DNA of 64,000 nucleotides. It comes from Halobacterium hubeiense. Lineage in GTDB: Archaea > Halobacteriota > Halobacteria > Halobacteriales > Halobacteriaceae. The translations under genes were made by a program, and so were the position numbers. This document shows positions 26,480 to 35,265 of this stretch, piece by piece. The notes below the pieces were generated by a model. The model searched no databases. It saw only the letters and a program-made list of their open reading frames with translations, and was not told where the DNA came from. Each line of letters starts with the position of its first letter. Positions within the stretch are counted from its first letter, which is position 1. The DNA is taken from contig NZ_LN831302.1 of assembly GCF_001488575.1 (NCBI RefSeq), positions 248,001 through 312,000 on the forward strand. Reading direction: 5' to 3'.

Positions 26480-27139
26480 TTAGTATCCGAGCGTCTTCTC
26501 GACGAGCACGAGCGTCGTGCGGCCCTCGGTGCCCTCCTGGCGGTAGATGAGCTCCTTGGAGGGGTAACTCTCGACGCCGTAGGCGTCCTGGGCGCGCTGG
26601 TTCTCGAACTCGTAGGCGTACTCGTGGAGGCGCTCGCGGGCGGCCTCGACGTCCTCGACGACCTTGTTCACGCCGGCGACCAGCAGGAGGTTCTTCGCGG
26701 CGAAGGGGTACGCGCCGACGCGGCTGCCGGAGAGGTCGGCGGCGACGAGCGCGCCGTCCTCGCGGCCGATGCCGTTGACGCTGCCGAGGAAGTAGTCGGC
26801 GGTCTGGGCGTCGCGGCGCGCGGCGTCGCGCTCCTCGTCGTCGTCGATGCTCCAGATTTCCGCGGCGAGGTTCTCCCAGTCGTGGTCGCCGTCGTCGAGG
26901 TAGTCGTCGAACCCGACTTCTTCGAGCGTCGTCGAGTGGCCGTTCATCACGGACGCACCCGCCGGAATCTCGTCGACGAGCACGTCGAGCGCTTCGTCGG
27001 CGTCCGCGACGACTTCGACGTCGAAGCCGCTGGCTTCGAGGTTCTCGACGGCGGCGTCGAGTTCCTCGTCGGTCGGGTGGCTGTCCCAGTCGTCGTCCAC
27101 GTCGACGTCGTCGACGTAGTCGGATTTCTGCTGGCTCAC
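26480..27139 (-). CDS. LUD-domain protein (lactate utilisation-like)
   Basis: A 219-residue protein with an LUD (DUF162) domain: PAGASVMNGHSTTLEEVGF, then GSVNGIGREDGALVAADLSG and YPFAAKNLLLVAGVNKVV. Related LutC/LldG proteins take part in lactate oxidation, but here no lutA or lutB partner is present, so it is a stand-alone type. The start is a GTG at 27139, directly preceded by Asp codons; an ATG 78 bases farther upstream gives an Arg/Leu-rich extension and looks wrong. Confidence 0.8.
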   Translation of the reverse strand: MSQQKSDYVDDVDVDDDWDSHPTDEELDAAVENLEASGFDVEVVADADEALDVLVDEIPAGASVMNGHSTTLEEVGFDDYLDDGDHDWENLAAEIWSIDDDEERDAARRDAQTADYFLGSVNGIGREDGALVAADLSGSRVGAYPFAAKNLLLVAGVNKVVEDVEAARERLHEYAYEFENQRAQDAYGVESYPSKELIYRQEGTEGRTTLVLVEKTLGY

Positions 27140-27244
27140 GTCCAAACGATGTCGCTTGCCGGGAAAGAAGGTGCGGGCACCGGCGAGTCGCGCCCAAACG
27201 AGTAACCCGCGTGTCACCGGGTTCGCGCCGGGCTACCGCGCGGT

Positions 27245-30214
27245 CTAGTCGTCCTGTGCCGGCGCGGCCTGCTCGTCGGCGGCGGGCTTCTCGCGGTCGC
27301 TGCGCGGCCCCTCCAAGTCCACGCGCGGGAGCTTGTCGCGGAGGTACCGTCCCGTGTGGCTGTCGTCGTTGCGCGCGACCTCCTCCGGGGTGCCGGCGGC
27401 CACGAGGTCGCCGCCGTGCTCGCCGCCCTCGGGGCCGAGGTCGACGACGTGGTCGGCGTTCTTCACGAGGTCCAGTTCGTGTTCGATGACGACGACGGTG
27501 TTGCCGCGGTCGGTGAGCCGCTGGAGCACCTCGATGAGCTTGCGCTCGTCGGCGCTGTGCAGGCCCGTGGTGGGCTCATCCAGCAGGTAGAGGGTGTCGC
27601 CGGAGTCTTTCTTGCCGAGCTCTTCGGCGAGCTTGACGCGCTGAGCTTCCCCGCCGGAGAGCGTCGTGGACGGCTGGCCGAGTTTCATGTAGTCGAGGCC
27701 GACGTCCATCAACAGTTTGAGGCGGCGGCCGAGCCGGCTGTCCGCCTCGAAGAAGTCGTAGGCCTCCTCGACGCTCATGTCGAGGACGTCCGCGATGGTC
27801 GCGTCCTTGAACGTGACGTCCAGCGTCTCGTCGTTGTAGCGGGCGCCCCCGCACTCCTCGCAGGGGACGTGGACGTCCGAGAGGAAGTTCATCTCGATCT
27901 TCTGGGTGCCCTGCCCGCCGCAGGCCTCACAGCGCCCGCCCTTCACGTTGAACGAGAAGCGCCCCTTCTCGTAGCCGCGCTGTTTCGCGAGCTTGGTCTC
28001 GGCGAACTTCTCGCGGATGTAGTCGAAGATGCCCGTGTACGTCGCGGGGTTCGAGCGGGGCGTGCGGCCGATAGGTGACTGGTCGATGAGCCGCACCGTC
28101 TCGACGTTGTCGATACCCTCGATGGCGTCGTGCTCGCCGGGGTCCACGGAGGTGTTGTCGTTCATCTCGCGGGCCAGCCCCTTGTAGAGGATGTCGTGCA
28201 TCAGCGTGGACTTCCCGGAGCCCGAGACGCCGGTGATGGCGGTGAACGCGCCGATGGGGAGGTCGACGTCGAGGTCGCGGAGGTTGTGCTGGCGCGCGCC
28301 CTCGATGGTGAGCGTGTCCTCCCAGTCGCGGCGCTCCTCGGGCACCGGAATCTGCTCGCGGCCCGCGAGGTAGTCCCCGGTGACGGAGTCTTCGGCGGCC
28401 ATCAGGTCCTCGACGTCGCCGTTCGCGACGACCTCGCCGCCGTGGCGGCCCGGCCCGGGACCCATGTCCACGACGTTGTCCGCGCGCCGCATCGTCTCCT
28501 CGTCGTGCTCGACGACGACCAGCGTGTTCCCGAGGTCGCGGAGTTCTTCGAGGGTGTTCAGCAGGCGGTCGTTGTCGCGCTGGTGGAGGCCGATGGACGG
28601 CTCGTCGAGGACGTACAGGACGCCCACGAGCCCGGAGCCAATCTGGGTGGCGAGGCGGATGCGCTGGCTCTCCCCGCCCGAGAGGGTGGAGGCTTCGCGG
28701 TCGAGCGTGAGGTAGTCGAGGCCGACCTCGGTCATGAAGCCGAGGCGCGCGCGAATCTCCTTGAGAATCTCCTCGGCGATGGTGCGGTCGCGCTCGTCGA
28801 GGTGGTCCTCCATCCCCTCGAAGTGGTCGAGGGCGTCCCCGATGCTCATCCGGTTGACTTCGGTGATGGGCGTGCCGTCCACGAGCACCGCGCGGGACTC
28901 GGGCTTGAGGCGCGTGCCGTCACACGCCGGGCACGTCGTGACGGACATGTACTCCTCGATGTGGTCGCGGGTGCTCTCGGAGTCTGTCTCGACGTAGCGG
29001 CGTTCGAGGTTCGGGATGACGCCCTCGAAGGGCTTCTCCTTGCGGCGGGTGCCGTTCTTCGTCTGCCGCTTGAACACGACGTCCTCGTCGGTGCCGTAGA
29101 GGAACGCCTGCTGGACGTCCTCGTCCAACTCCTCGAACGGCGTATCGAGGCTAATCCCGAAGTGCTCGGCGACCGAGTCGAGGCGCGTCTGGTAGTACGA
29201 GCGGTTGTAGCTCCACGCCTCGAAGACGTGCTTGACGGGCTTGCTCTCGTCGACGACGACGAGGTCTTCGCTGACCTCCTTCGTGTTCCCGATGCCCTCA
29301 CACTCCGGGCACGCGCCGTGCGGGCTGTTGAAGGAGAACGAGCGGGTCTCGATTTCGCTGATGTCGATGCCGCAGTGCGTACAGGCGAGGTCCTCGCTGA
29401 ACTCCACGACGAAGCGGTCCTCGTCGTCCTCGTCGGCGAGGTCGCCCGTCGAGCGCGCGGTCGCGCCGCCGAGTTCGAGGTCCTCGTCGGCGTCCGGGAC
29501 GATGACCTTCAGGACGCCGTCCGCCTCGTCGAGGGCGGTCTCGACGCTGTCGTTGATGCGCGAGCGGGCGTCCTCGCTGACCGCGACGCGGTCCACGACG
29601 ACGTCGATGGTGTGGTCGTAGTTCTCGTCGAGGTCCGGGTCGTCGTACGCGAGGTCGTAGGCTTCGCCGTCGACCTCCACCCGGGAGTACCCCTCGCTGA
29701 CGAGCTCCTCGAAGAGCTCCTCGAAGGCGCCCTTCTGGTCGCGCACGACGGGCGCCGCGATTTTCGCCTTCGTGCCCTCGGGGAGTTCGAGGATGCGCCG
29801 CACCATCTGCTGGGCGGACTGCTCGCCGACCTCGCGGCCGCACTCCGGGCAGTGCGGGACGCCGACGCGCGCATAGAGGAGGCGCAGGTAGTCGTGGAGT
29901 TCCGTGACCGTCCCCACGGTCGAGCGGGGGTTGTTCGCGGCGTTCTTCTGGTCGATGCTGATGGCCGGCGACAGCCCCTCGACGGACTCGACCTGCGGCT
30001 TGTCCATCTGCCCGAGGAAGTTCCGGGCGTACGCCGACAGGCTCTCGATGTAGCGGCGCTGGCCCTCCGCGTAGATGGTCTGGAAGGCCAGCGACGACTT
30101 CCCCGACCCGGAGAGGCCGGTCACCACGTTCAGCGCTTCGCGTGGAATCGTCACGTCGAGGTCGTCGAGGTTGTTCTCCTCGGCCCCGCGGACCTCGATG
30201 TAGTCGTCACTCAT
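27245..30214 (-). CDS. uvrA: excinuclease ABC subunit A
   Basis: The damage-recognition ATPase of nucleotide excision repair, 989 residues. It has two ABC modules: Walker [13 protein letters not shown] near residue 34 and [11 protein letters not shown] near residue 655, with signatures [12 protein letters not shown] and [12 protein letters not shown]. Zinc-finger pairs are visible (CTHCG with [14 protein letters not shown] with CEECGG). Halophiles use the bacterial UvrABC system beside archaeal repair. UvrB and UvrC are not in the window. The gene is complete. Confidence 0.98.
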   Translation of the reverse strand: MSDDYIEVRGAEENNLDDLDVTIPREALNVVTGLSGSGKSSLAFQTIYAEGQRRYIESLSAYARNFLGQMDKPQVESVEGLSPAISIDQKNAANNPRSTVGTVTELHDYLRLLYARVGVPHCPECGREVGEQSAQQMVRRILELPEGTKAKIAAPVVRDQKGAFEELFEELVSEGYSRVEVDGEAYDLAYDDPDLDENYDHTIDVVVDRVAVSEDARSRINDSVETALDEADGVLKVIVPDADEDLELGGATARSTGDLADEDDEDRFVVEFSEDLACTHCGIDISEIETRSFSFNSPHGACPECEGIGNTKEVSEDLVVVDESKPVKHVFEAWSYNRSYYQTRLDSVAEHFGISLDTPFEELDEDVQQAFLYGTDEDVVFKRQTKNGTRRKEKPFEGVIPNLERRYVETDSESTRDHIEEYMSVTTCPACDGTRLKPESRAVLVDGTPITEVNRMSIGDALDHFEGMEDHLDERDRTIAEEILKEIRARLGFMTEVGLDYLTLDREASTLSGGESQRIRLATQIGSGLVGVLYVLDEPSIGLHQRDNDRLLNTLEELRDLGNTLVVVEHDEETMRRADNVVDMGPGPGRHGGEVVANGDVEDLMAAEDSVTGDYLAGREQIPVPEERRDWEDTLTIEGARQHNLRDLDVDLPIGAFTAITGVSGSGKSTLMHDILYKGLAREMNDNTSVDPGEHDAIEGIDNVETVRLIDQSPIGRTPRSNPATYTGIFDYIREKFAETKLAKQRGYEKGRFSFNVKGGRCEACGGQGTQKIEMNFLSDVHVPCEECGGARYNDETLDVTFKDATIADVLDMSVEEAYDFFEADSRLGRRLKLLMDVGLDYMKLGQPSTTLSGGEAQRVKLAEELGKKDSGDTLYLLDEPTTGLHSADERKLIEVLQRLTDRGNTVVVIEHELDLVKNADHVVDLGPEGGEHGGDLVAAGTPEEVARNDDSHTGRYLRDKLPRVDLEGPRSDREKPAADEQAAPAQDD

Positions 30215-30273
30215 TGAGCGTCTAGTACCGCGCGAACCGCTGAAGGTCTGTCGGTCACGGTTGGTTTACACGG

Positions 30274-31008
30274 TTACATAGATAGTTCGACGAACGTTTC
30301 GCGGCGCTGGGCAGAGTCTGGGTGGCAATCAAGGAAGTGAGTGGACTTCGGTTCGCCAGTTCGATCCACCGAAGTCTCATAAACTACCTGAAAGAACTCG
30401 CACTCCTGCTGAATCAAGAATTCTAGGGCGTCTCGACGCCGCAGCAGTTGTGTTCCGGCCCACGTTCCCTCACCGAAGCCACCAGCGACGTTGATAACGA
30501 CGTATTCGTCGTCGTAGGGATTTGGCATTCGCGTCACAAGCCCGTAATCGAATTCGACTCGCCGCTCGTCCGATACCGGGTCATAGACCGTCTCGGGGTC
30601 GAGCCGGAGTGATGGGTCTCCGATTCCCGTCGAGGTCAGCGTACCCGTCACGGTGTCTGTTTTCGTTCTCTCGAAGTTGTAGTGAACTCCGGGCCGGTAG
30701 AGGAGTTCGTAAGTGACATCGTTCGGTGCCGGCCCCGCAATCGAGATGATGTGATTTGAGTGGTACGACGGGCCGAAGTTGCCCGACGAAACGAATGAGA
30801 ACTCAACGTCGTCGAACTCACTATCGATTTCTGTGAGCAACTCGTGGGCTCCTTGGTGGTCTAACTCCTTCTTGTCGTCTCTCAGATATTCGATCTCGTG
30901 GTGGGGGAGAACGACCACGAACTCCCCGTCGGAAACTATCGGCTCCCAGAACTCTTGGAAGGGATCGGTGGCCGAATCATTGGGGACGACGTAGAGAGAC
31001 GACTGCAT
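30274..31008 (-). CDS. orphan hypothetical protein in less GC-rich island
   Basis: A 244-residue protein that does not resemble its neighbours. Codons use many A/T third bases, and the protein is less acidic than usual here. It has no membrane segment or signal. Visible features are an early NxxIxxIAGPAPNDVT stretch near residue 85 and a later DYGLVTRMPNP...VAGGFGEGTWAG stretch near residues 160-190; I have an unverified recollection of similar paired motifs in a sensor-like domain of scattered prokaryotic proteins. I cannot name a function. It lies alone between uvrA and an esterase and is probably horizontally acquired. Confidence 0.68.
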   Translation of the reverse strand: MQSSLYVVPNDSATDPFQEFWEPIVSDGEFVVVLPHHEIEYLRDDKKELDHQGAHELLTEIDSEFDDVEFSFVSSGNFGPSYHSNHIISIAGPAPNDVTYELLYRPGVHYNFERTKTDTVTGTLTSTGIGDPSLRLDPETVYDPVSDERRVEFDYGLVTRMPNPYDDEYVVINVAGGFGEGTWAGTQLLRRRDALEFLIQQECEFFQVVYETSVDRTGEPKSTHFLDCHPDSAQRRETFVELSM

Positions 31009-31338
31009 AGCCGAGACTGTGCCCCGGTCAAATCGGTAGTGTAGTCGCTCTCAAGGAGCGTCACAATGCCGGCGATCAAGCTGAGTGGCGAGGGCTGCGA
31101 GAGCGCTACCGACTGTCGGGGCGCTCATCGGCAGATGTATTCGAGACCACCCAGTTATCGTTTGCCCGTTCATCGTACGGTGCGTATAAAACGGTCCTCG
31201 GACCGACGGATTGCGGCATTGCTCACGGAGCGTTCTCGGCTTGAGTAGGTCAGTCAGCACGCTACTTGATGAGGGTTGTATTCGGTGAAATCGGCTGGGA
31301 GAGGCGGTAAAGCCTTCGATGAAGGTTAGCAGTACGAG
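31009..31338. other. 330-base less GC-rich gap
   Basis: No confident gene. It is as A/T-rich as the orphan gene beside it. A clear TATA-like GCGTATAAAACGG lies at 31183-31195, but neither strand has a convincing gene at the right distance. A short minus-strand frame (31051-31260) is open but lacks conserved character. It may be degenerate remains of the acquired segment. Confidence 0.5.
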
Positions 31339-32277
31339 TTAGTCACCAAACGCCTCGCGGAGGTCGCCGGCGACGTCCGCGACCGCGTCGTGCGCGCGGT
31401 CGAGGTCCGGGTTCGAGAGCATCGTCGCGAACCCGTGAATCATCCCCTCGTACTCGACGTGGCGCGTCGGCACGCCGTCCGCGACGAGCTGGTCGGCGTA
31501 CCGCCGGCCGCCGTCCCGGAGCGGGTCGAAGCCCGCCGTGAGCACGGTCGCGGGCGCGACCCCCGAGAGGTCGCAGGCGTTCGTCGGGTCGCCGTAGGGG
31601 TTGCGCTCGTGAATCTCGGAGCCGTAGTAGCACTCCCGGAACCACCAGAGGTCGTCCTCGCTGAGGACCTTCCCGGCGTGCTCGCGGACGGAGTCCTGGT
31701 CTTCCTCGATGCCGACGCCCGGGTACAGCAGGTACTGGTAGTCGACCTCGGGGCCGTCGCGCTCGGCGGCCATCAGCGAGACGACGGCCGCGAGGTTCCC
31801 GCCCGCGGAGTCACCGACGACCGCGAGGTCACCCGTGCCGGCGAGCGCGTCGCGGTTGTCGGCGGCCCACTCCAGCGCCGCGTACGCGTCCTCGACGGCC
31901 GCCGGGAACGGGTGTTCGGGCGCGAGCCGGTAGTCTACCGACATCACGACGCAGTCGCTCTCGCGCGTGAGGTGCCGGCAGAACAGGTCGTGGGACTCGA
32001 CGCTCCCGAGCACGAACCCGCCGCCGTGGTAGAACACGATCGTCGGGAACGGCCCGTCGCCCTTGGGCCGGTAGAGCCGTACCGGGAGGTCGCCCGCGGG
32101 CCCGGGAATCGCGCGGTCGACGACGCGCCCGACCTCCGGAGGATTGCGGTTCTGCCACCAACTCGACGCGCGCTCCAGCAGCCGGAGCGGCCGCGCCCCG
32201 AGCGTGCGCAGCGACACCGGGAGCTTCTCGCGGCGTTCGAGCACCGCCCGCGCCTGCGGATGCAGTTGCTCGTCCAT
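31339..32277 (-). CDS. alpha/beta hydrolase, hormone-sensitive lipase family
   Basis: A 312-residue esterase. The oxyanion-hole motif HGGG is at residues 84-87 and the nucleophile elbow GDSAGG at 155-160 (Ser157); the acid and base are probably the Asp in GFDPLRDG and the His in MIHGF toward the C-terminus. HSL-family members hydrolyse short-chain esters. No signal peptide is seen, so it is cytoplasmic. It is followed upstream by a YbaK-type gene on the same strand. Confidence 0.9.
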   Translation of the reverse strand: MDEQLHPQARAVLERREKLPVSLRTLGARPLRLLERASSWWQNRNPPEVGRVVDRAIPGPAGDLPVRLYRPKGDGPFPTIVFYHGGGFVLGSVESHDLFCRHLTRESDCVVMSVDYRLAPEHPFPAAVEDAYAALEWAADNRDALAGTGDLAVVGDSAGGNLAAVVSLMAAERDGPEVDYQYLLYPGVGIEEDQDSVREHAGKVLSEDDLWWFRECYYGSEIHERNPYGDPTNACDLSGVAPATVLTAGFDPLRDGGRRYADQLVADGVPTRHVEYEGMIHGFATMLSNPDLDRAHDAVADVAGDLREAFGD

Positions 32278-32326
32278 ACGTGACAGTCGCGTGACTGCAG
32301 CAAAAAAGCCGGGCTGCCGGCAGCCC

Positions 32327-32797
32327 TCACTCCGCGATGTCGACGGCCTCCGCGCCCGCGAGGTCTCGCAGGCGCTCGGGCTCGATTGGCCAGACCGCGG
32401 TCGGCGTGCCGGCCGCCGCCCACACCTTGTCGTAGTCGAGCAGCGTCTCGTCCAGCAGGACCGGCACGTCCGTCGCGTGGCAGATGGGCGGCACGCCGCC
32501 GATGCTCCAGCCCGTCGCCTTCTTCACCTCGTCGGCTTCGGCCATGCGCGCGTCGCTGGCGTCCCGGTAGACCGCGACCGTCGCGAGGTCCACGCGGTTC
32601 GCGCCGCTCGTGACGACGACCACCGGCTCGTCGTCGGCGACCACGACGATGCTGGACGCGATTTGTGCGACGTCGCAGCCGACCGCGTCGGCCGCGTCGG
32701 CAGCCGTCTTCGTCCCCTCGTCGAACTCGTGGACGTCCACGTCGACGTCGTACTCCTCGCGCGCCCGCTCGACGAACTCCGCGGCTCGCTCGTGCAT
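32327..32797 (-). CDS. YbaK/EbsC-type aminoacyl-tRNA deacylase
   Basis: A 156-residue single-domain protein of the YbaK/ProX editing family, which clears mischarged aminoacyl-tRNA in trans. The pattern FDEGTKTAADAADAVGCDVAQIASSIVV and the GWSIGGVPPICH segment are characteristic. Specificity (Cys, Ala or another residue on tRNA-Pro or others) cannot be assigned. It lies 49 bases upstream of the esterase gene. Confidence 0.87.
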   Translation of the reverse strand: MHERAAEFVERAREEYDVDVDVHEFDEGTKTAADAADAVGCDVAQIASSIVVVADDEPVVVVTSGANRVDLATVAVYRDASDARMAEADEVKKATGWSIGGVPPICHATDVPVLLDETLLDYDKVWAAAGTPTAVWPIEPERLRDLAGAEAVDIAE

Positions 32798-32885
32798 ACG
32801 ACAGTCGGTGACTGAGTGGGCGAGTAAAGGTGTATCGCTCCGCGCAACCGGGTGGGTTCTTCCGTGCGAGCGCGGTAGTCATCGT

Positions 32886-33083
32886 ATGGCCCCGCAGTCG
32901 AACTCCGTGCTCGCCCGCCTGCTCCCGGTCGCCGGGACGGCCTATCTGGCGTACCTCGCGACGCGACCGCCGCCCGCCCGCTGGGTCGGACTCGGGTGTC
33001 TGGCCGTCGTCACGCCGTTCCTCGTCGGCTGGGTGCTCGGGAACGTCTTCGGCGTCGGCCCGTGGAGCGGCGACGACGAGTGA
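32886..33083 (+). CDS. small two-helix membrane protein
   Basis: A 65-residue protein with two hydrophobic segments (about residues 8-26 and 33-52) joined by a Pro-rich turn, and an acidic C-terminus. The start is an ATG four bases after a possible TATG context; no good Shine-Dalgarno is seen. Similar small membrane proteins are common in halophiles and have no known function. It is divergent from the YbaK gene. Confidence 0.6.
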   Translation: MAPQSNSVLARLLPVAGTAYLAYLATRPPPARWVGLGCLAVVTPFLVGWVLGNVFGVGPWSGDDE

Positions 33084-33096
33084 CCGAGAAGGTGCC

Positions 33097-33124
33097 TACA
33101 CGTCCTCGGGCAGCCACCCGCCAT
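33097..33124. repeat. 28-base direct repeat, copy 1 (copy of SDR gene 3' end)
   Basis: Identical to 33343-33370, which is the 3' end of the SDR gene. Read on the minus strand it still encodes Gly-Gly-Trp-Leu-Pro-Glu-Asp-Val then a stop (TAG instead of TAA). Confidence 0.9.
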
Positions 33125-33342
33125 ACACGTACCTTTTTACTTCGTCGGGTGCGCTCGCTGCGCTCGCGCACCGCTCTCTGCTCACGGGCGCGAAGCGCCC
33201 GTTCGCACGGCCAGCGAGACCGCCGGTCTCGCTCGGCTCGCAAAAATCTACGCTAAAAACACCTGCCTCCGCGGGGCTCCGCCCCACTCCGGCAGCGAAC
33301 CGCTCGCTTCGCTCGCGGATGCTCGCGAACGCCGGACGCCGT
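33125..33342. repeat. intergenic GC-rich element of the CTACGCTAAAAA family
   Basis: This 218-base stretch between the two direct repeats begins ACACGTACCTTTTTAC, continues with hairpin words (GGGCGC-GAA-GCGCCC; GCGAGACC-GCC-GGTCTCGC) and contains GCAAAAATCTACGCTAAAAACACC at about 33239-33262. The same opening and motif occur after the polymerase operon and after EF-2. It encodes no plausible protein. It could be a mobile or recombinogenic repeat, or a terminator-rich spacer. Confidence 0.6.
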
Positions 33343-34082
33343 TACACGTCCTCGGGCAGCCACCCGCCATCGACTTCGACGTTCTCCCCGGAGATGTAGT
33401 CCGAATCCTCGTCGCAGAAGAACCGGACCGCCTGCGCGACGTCGTCGGTGGAGGCCCAGCGGCCGCGGGGGGCGTCCTCGGGGAACTCGTCGGAGGTCTC
33501 GACGACGTACGGGGAGACGGCGTTGACGGTGATGCTGTCGTCTTGGGTGTCGGCGGCGAGCATCCGCGTGAACATCAGTACGCCCTGCTTGGCGGCGAAG
33601 TACGGGAAGTTCTGCGGGGAGACCAGCCCCTTCTCCGAGGAGGCGTAGCCGATGTTGACGATGCGACCCCACTGCCGGGCGCGCATCCCGTCGAGCGCGC
33701 GCTTCGAGCAGAGGTACGTCCCCGTGAGGTTCGTGTGGAGGACGCGGTTCCACGTCTCGAAGTCGACGTCCTCCCAGTGGGCGGGCGCGAAGTCCCCGAC
33801 GTTGTTCACGAGCACGTCCACGGTCCCCAGTTCGGCTTCGGCGGCGTCGAAGATGGCGTCTACGCCCTCCGGGTTCGTCACGTCGCCCTGCACGGCTGTG
33901 GCGGCCGGCGCACCGTGTTCGCGGGCGTCGGCGGCGGTCTCGCGCGCGGCGGCGTCGCTGCTGTAGTAGTGGACGGCGACGCTGGCGCCGCAGTCAGCCA
34001 GCGACAGGCAGAGCGCGCGACCGAGCCCCTTCGCGCCGCCGGTGACCAGCGCGGTGCGGTCGGTCAGGTCGGGAGCGAGCAT
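33342..34082 (-). CDS. short-chain dehydrogenase/reductase (3-oxoacyl-ACP reductase type)
   Basis: A 246-residue classical SDR. The cofactor motif TGGAKGLG is near residue 15, NNVG near residue 90, the catalytic Ser region IGYASSEKG and Tyr-Lys pair PYFAAKQG follow, and the C-terminus GGWLPEDV is standard. The closest named activity is FabG-like 3-oxoacyl reduction, though halophile SDRs have many substrates. The ATG at 34082 is preferred over farther starts that run through the divergent UspA gene. The last eight codons plus stop are duplicated 246 bases downstream. Confidence 0.88.
   Translation of the reverse strand: MLAPDLTDRTALVTGGAKGLGRALCLSLADCGASVAVHYYSSDAAARETAADAREHGAPAATAVQGDVTNPEGVDAIFDAAEAELGTVDVLVNNVGDFAPAHWEDVDFETWNRVLHTNLTGTYLCSKRALDGMRARQWGRIVNIGYASSEKGLVSPQNFPYFAAKQGVLMFTRMLAADTQDDSITVNAVSPYVVETSDEFPEDAPRGRWASTDDVAQAVRFFCDEDSDYISGENVEVDGGWLPEDV
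33343..33370. repeat. 28-base direct repeat, copy 2 (within SDR gene end)
   Basis: Identical to 33097-33124. This copy is the functional 3' end of the SDR coding sequence. Confidence 0.9.
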
Positions 34083-34110
34083 GCCTCGTACTCGCCGACC
34101 GCACGGGATA

Positions 34111-34119
34111 TTCTTATGG
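34111..34119 (+). promoter_or_regulatory. TATA-like box of the UspA gene
   Basis: TTCTTATGG is centred about 28 bases before the ATG at 34143. Confidence 0.5.
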
Positions 34120-34142
34120 GGTTGCCCGAACACGCCGGAGAC

Positions 34143-34595
34143 ATGGCTATCCAGAACCTGCTGCTCGCGGTCGGTCCGAGCGACGACGAGCGAATCGAGC
34201 CGATGGCGCGCACCGCCACGGACATCGCCGGGCCGGCGGGCGCGACGGTGACGCTCGCGCACGTCTTCACGCGCGAGGAGTACGAGGACACAGCCGACCG
34301 CCTCGGCTTCGGGCCGGACGACGAGGTGACGCCGGACGTCGTGGCGCGCCGCCACGCGACCATTCGCGACCTCGGCGACCAGCTCGACGACGCCGGCGTC
34401 GACTACGACGTGCGCGGACACGTCGGCGGCCACGGCGAGAGCATCGTCGAACTCGCGGACGACGTGGACGCCGACATCGCGGTAGTCGGCGGGCGGAAGC
34501 GCTCGCCGACCGGAAAGGCCGTCTTCGGCAGCACCGCCCAGACCGTGCTGCTGTCGGCGCCCTGTCCCGTGACGTTCGTGCGCAGCGACCACTGA
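34143..34595 (+). CDS. universal stress protein UspA family
   Basis: A 150-residue single UspA domain. The ATP-binding loop appears as VVGGRKRSPTGKAVFGSTAQTVLLSAPCPVTFV, close to the Gx2Gx9GS/T consensus, so it may bind ATP. Halophiles carry many paralogues and their roles are mostly unknown. The start is set by a TATA-like box upstream. The AIM24-type gene begins one base after the stop. Confidence 0.92.
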   Translation: MAIQNLLLAVGPSDDERIEPMARTATDIAGPAGATVTLAHVFTREEYEDTADRLGFGPDDEVTPDVVARRHATIRDLGDQLDDAGVDYDVRGHVGGHGESIVELADDVDADIAVVGGRKRSPTGKAVFGSTAQTVLLSAPCPVTFVRSDH

Positions 34596-34596
34596 G

Positions 34597-35208
34597 ATGG
34601 ACGCGACCGTCGAGGACGGCGCGGGCGGGCTGCTCGTCGTGGAACTGGACGGCGGAGAATCCTTGCTCGCGGCGTCCGGGTCGCTGGTGGACTACGCCGG
34701 GCGGCTCCGCGTCGAGCGCGCTCGCGAGGGCGTGCTCCGGTCGGTCGCGAATGCGCGCCAGCGCCAGCGCACGCCCGTCCGCGTGACCGCCGACGAGGCG
34801 ACGACCGCGCGGTTCGGGCCGTCCCACCACGGCAGCGTCGTCGCCGCCGACCTCGACGGCGAGGGCGTGGCGGCGACGCGGGAGGCGTTCGTCGCGGCGA
34901 CCGGCGACGTCCGCGTGGGTGCCGACCGCGTGGGGGACGCGCCCGCCCGCGGCAGCGGGCTCTTTCTCACGACTGTCGCCGGGGACGGCACGGCGTATCT
35001 CGCGGGCCGCGGGCGCGTCGAGCGCGTGACCGTCCCCGACGGCGAGCAGCGCGTGGTCGCGGCCGCGAACGTCGTCGCGTTCGACGCGGACGCCGCGGTC
35101 TCCGTCGAGCGCGTCGGCGCCGTCGAGGACGCCGCGTCCGTCTGTCGGATTCGCGGGCCGGCGGCCGTCTGGACGGCGACGCGGCCCGCGCCGGGCGCGA
35201 CGAACTAA
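34597..35208 (+). CDS. AIM24 family protein
   Basis: A 203-residue beta-rich protein. The segment GSGLFLTTVAGDGTAYLAGRGRVERV followed by GEQRVVAAANVVAFD matches the AIM24 (DUF124) family, built from repeated beta units related to TRAP. Its function in prokaryotes is unknown; the yeast homologue acts in mitochondria. It is slightly short for the family (usually about 220 or more). It follows UspA immediately and likely shares its transcript. Confidence 0.78.
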   Translation: MDATVEDGAGGLLVVELDGGESLLAASGSLVDYAGRLRVERAREGVLRSVANARQRQRTPVRVTADEATTARFGPSHHGSVVAADLDGEGVAATREAFVAATGDVRVGADRVGDAPARGSGLFLTTVAGDGTAYLAGRGRVERVTVPDGEQRVVAAANVVAFDADAAVSVERVGAVEDAASVCRIRGPAAVWTATRPAPGATN

Positions 35209-35232
35209 CGCGGCCGCGAGTGAAAACTGTGC

Positions 35233-35241
35233 AGTTAAGTG
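35233..35241 (+). promoter_or_regulatory. TATA-like box of the ROK gene
   Basis: AGTTAAGTG is centred 29 bases before the ATG at 35266. Confidence 0.5.
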
Positions 35242-35265
35242 CCGGGGCGCCTCCATTCGAGGTAG

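Noticed and set aside
28130-30217. A 695-residue open frame on the plus strand across uvrA
   Set aside because: It mirrors uvrA and lacks any recognisable motif; long antisense frames are normal at this GC content.
31051-31260. A 69-residue minus-strand frame in the gap beside the orphan gene
   Set aside because: It has no recognisable domain; its inner ATG sits only about 15 bases from the TATA box, too close for a leaderless start.
30215-31338. Insertion sequence explanation for the less GC-rich island
   Set aside because: No transposase motif, terminal inverted repeat or target duplication was found at its edges by eye.
34083-34592. Extension of the SDR gene to an upstream start across the UspA gene
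   Set aside because: The extra 170 residues are antisense to UspA and do not resemble any SDR N-terminus.
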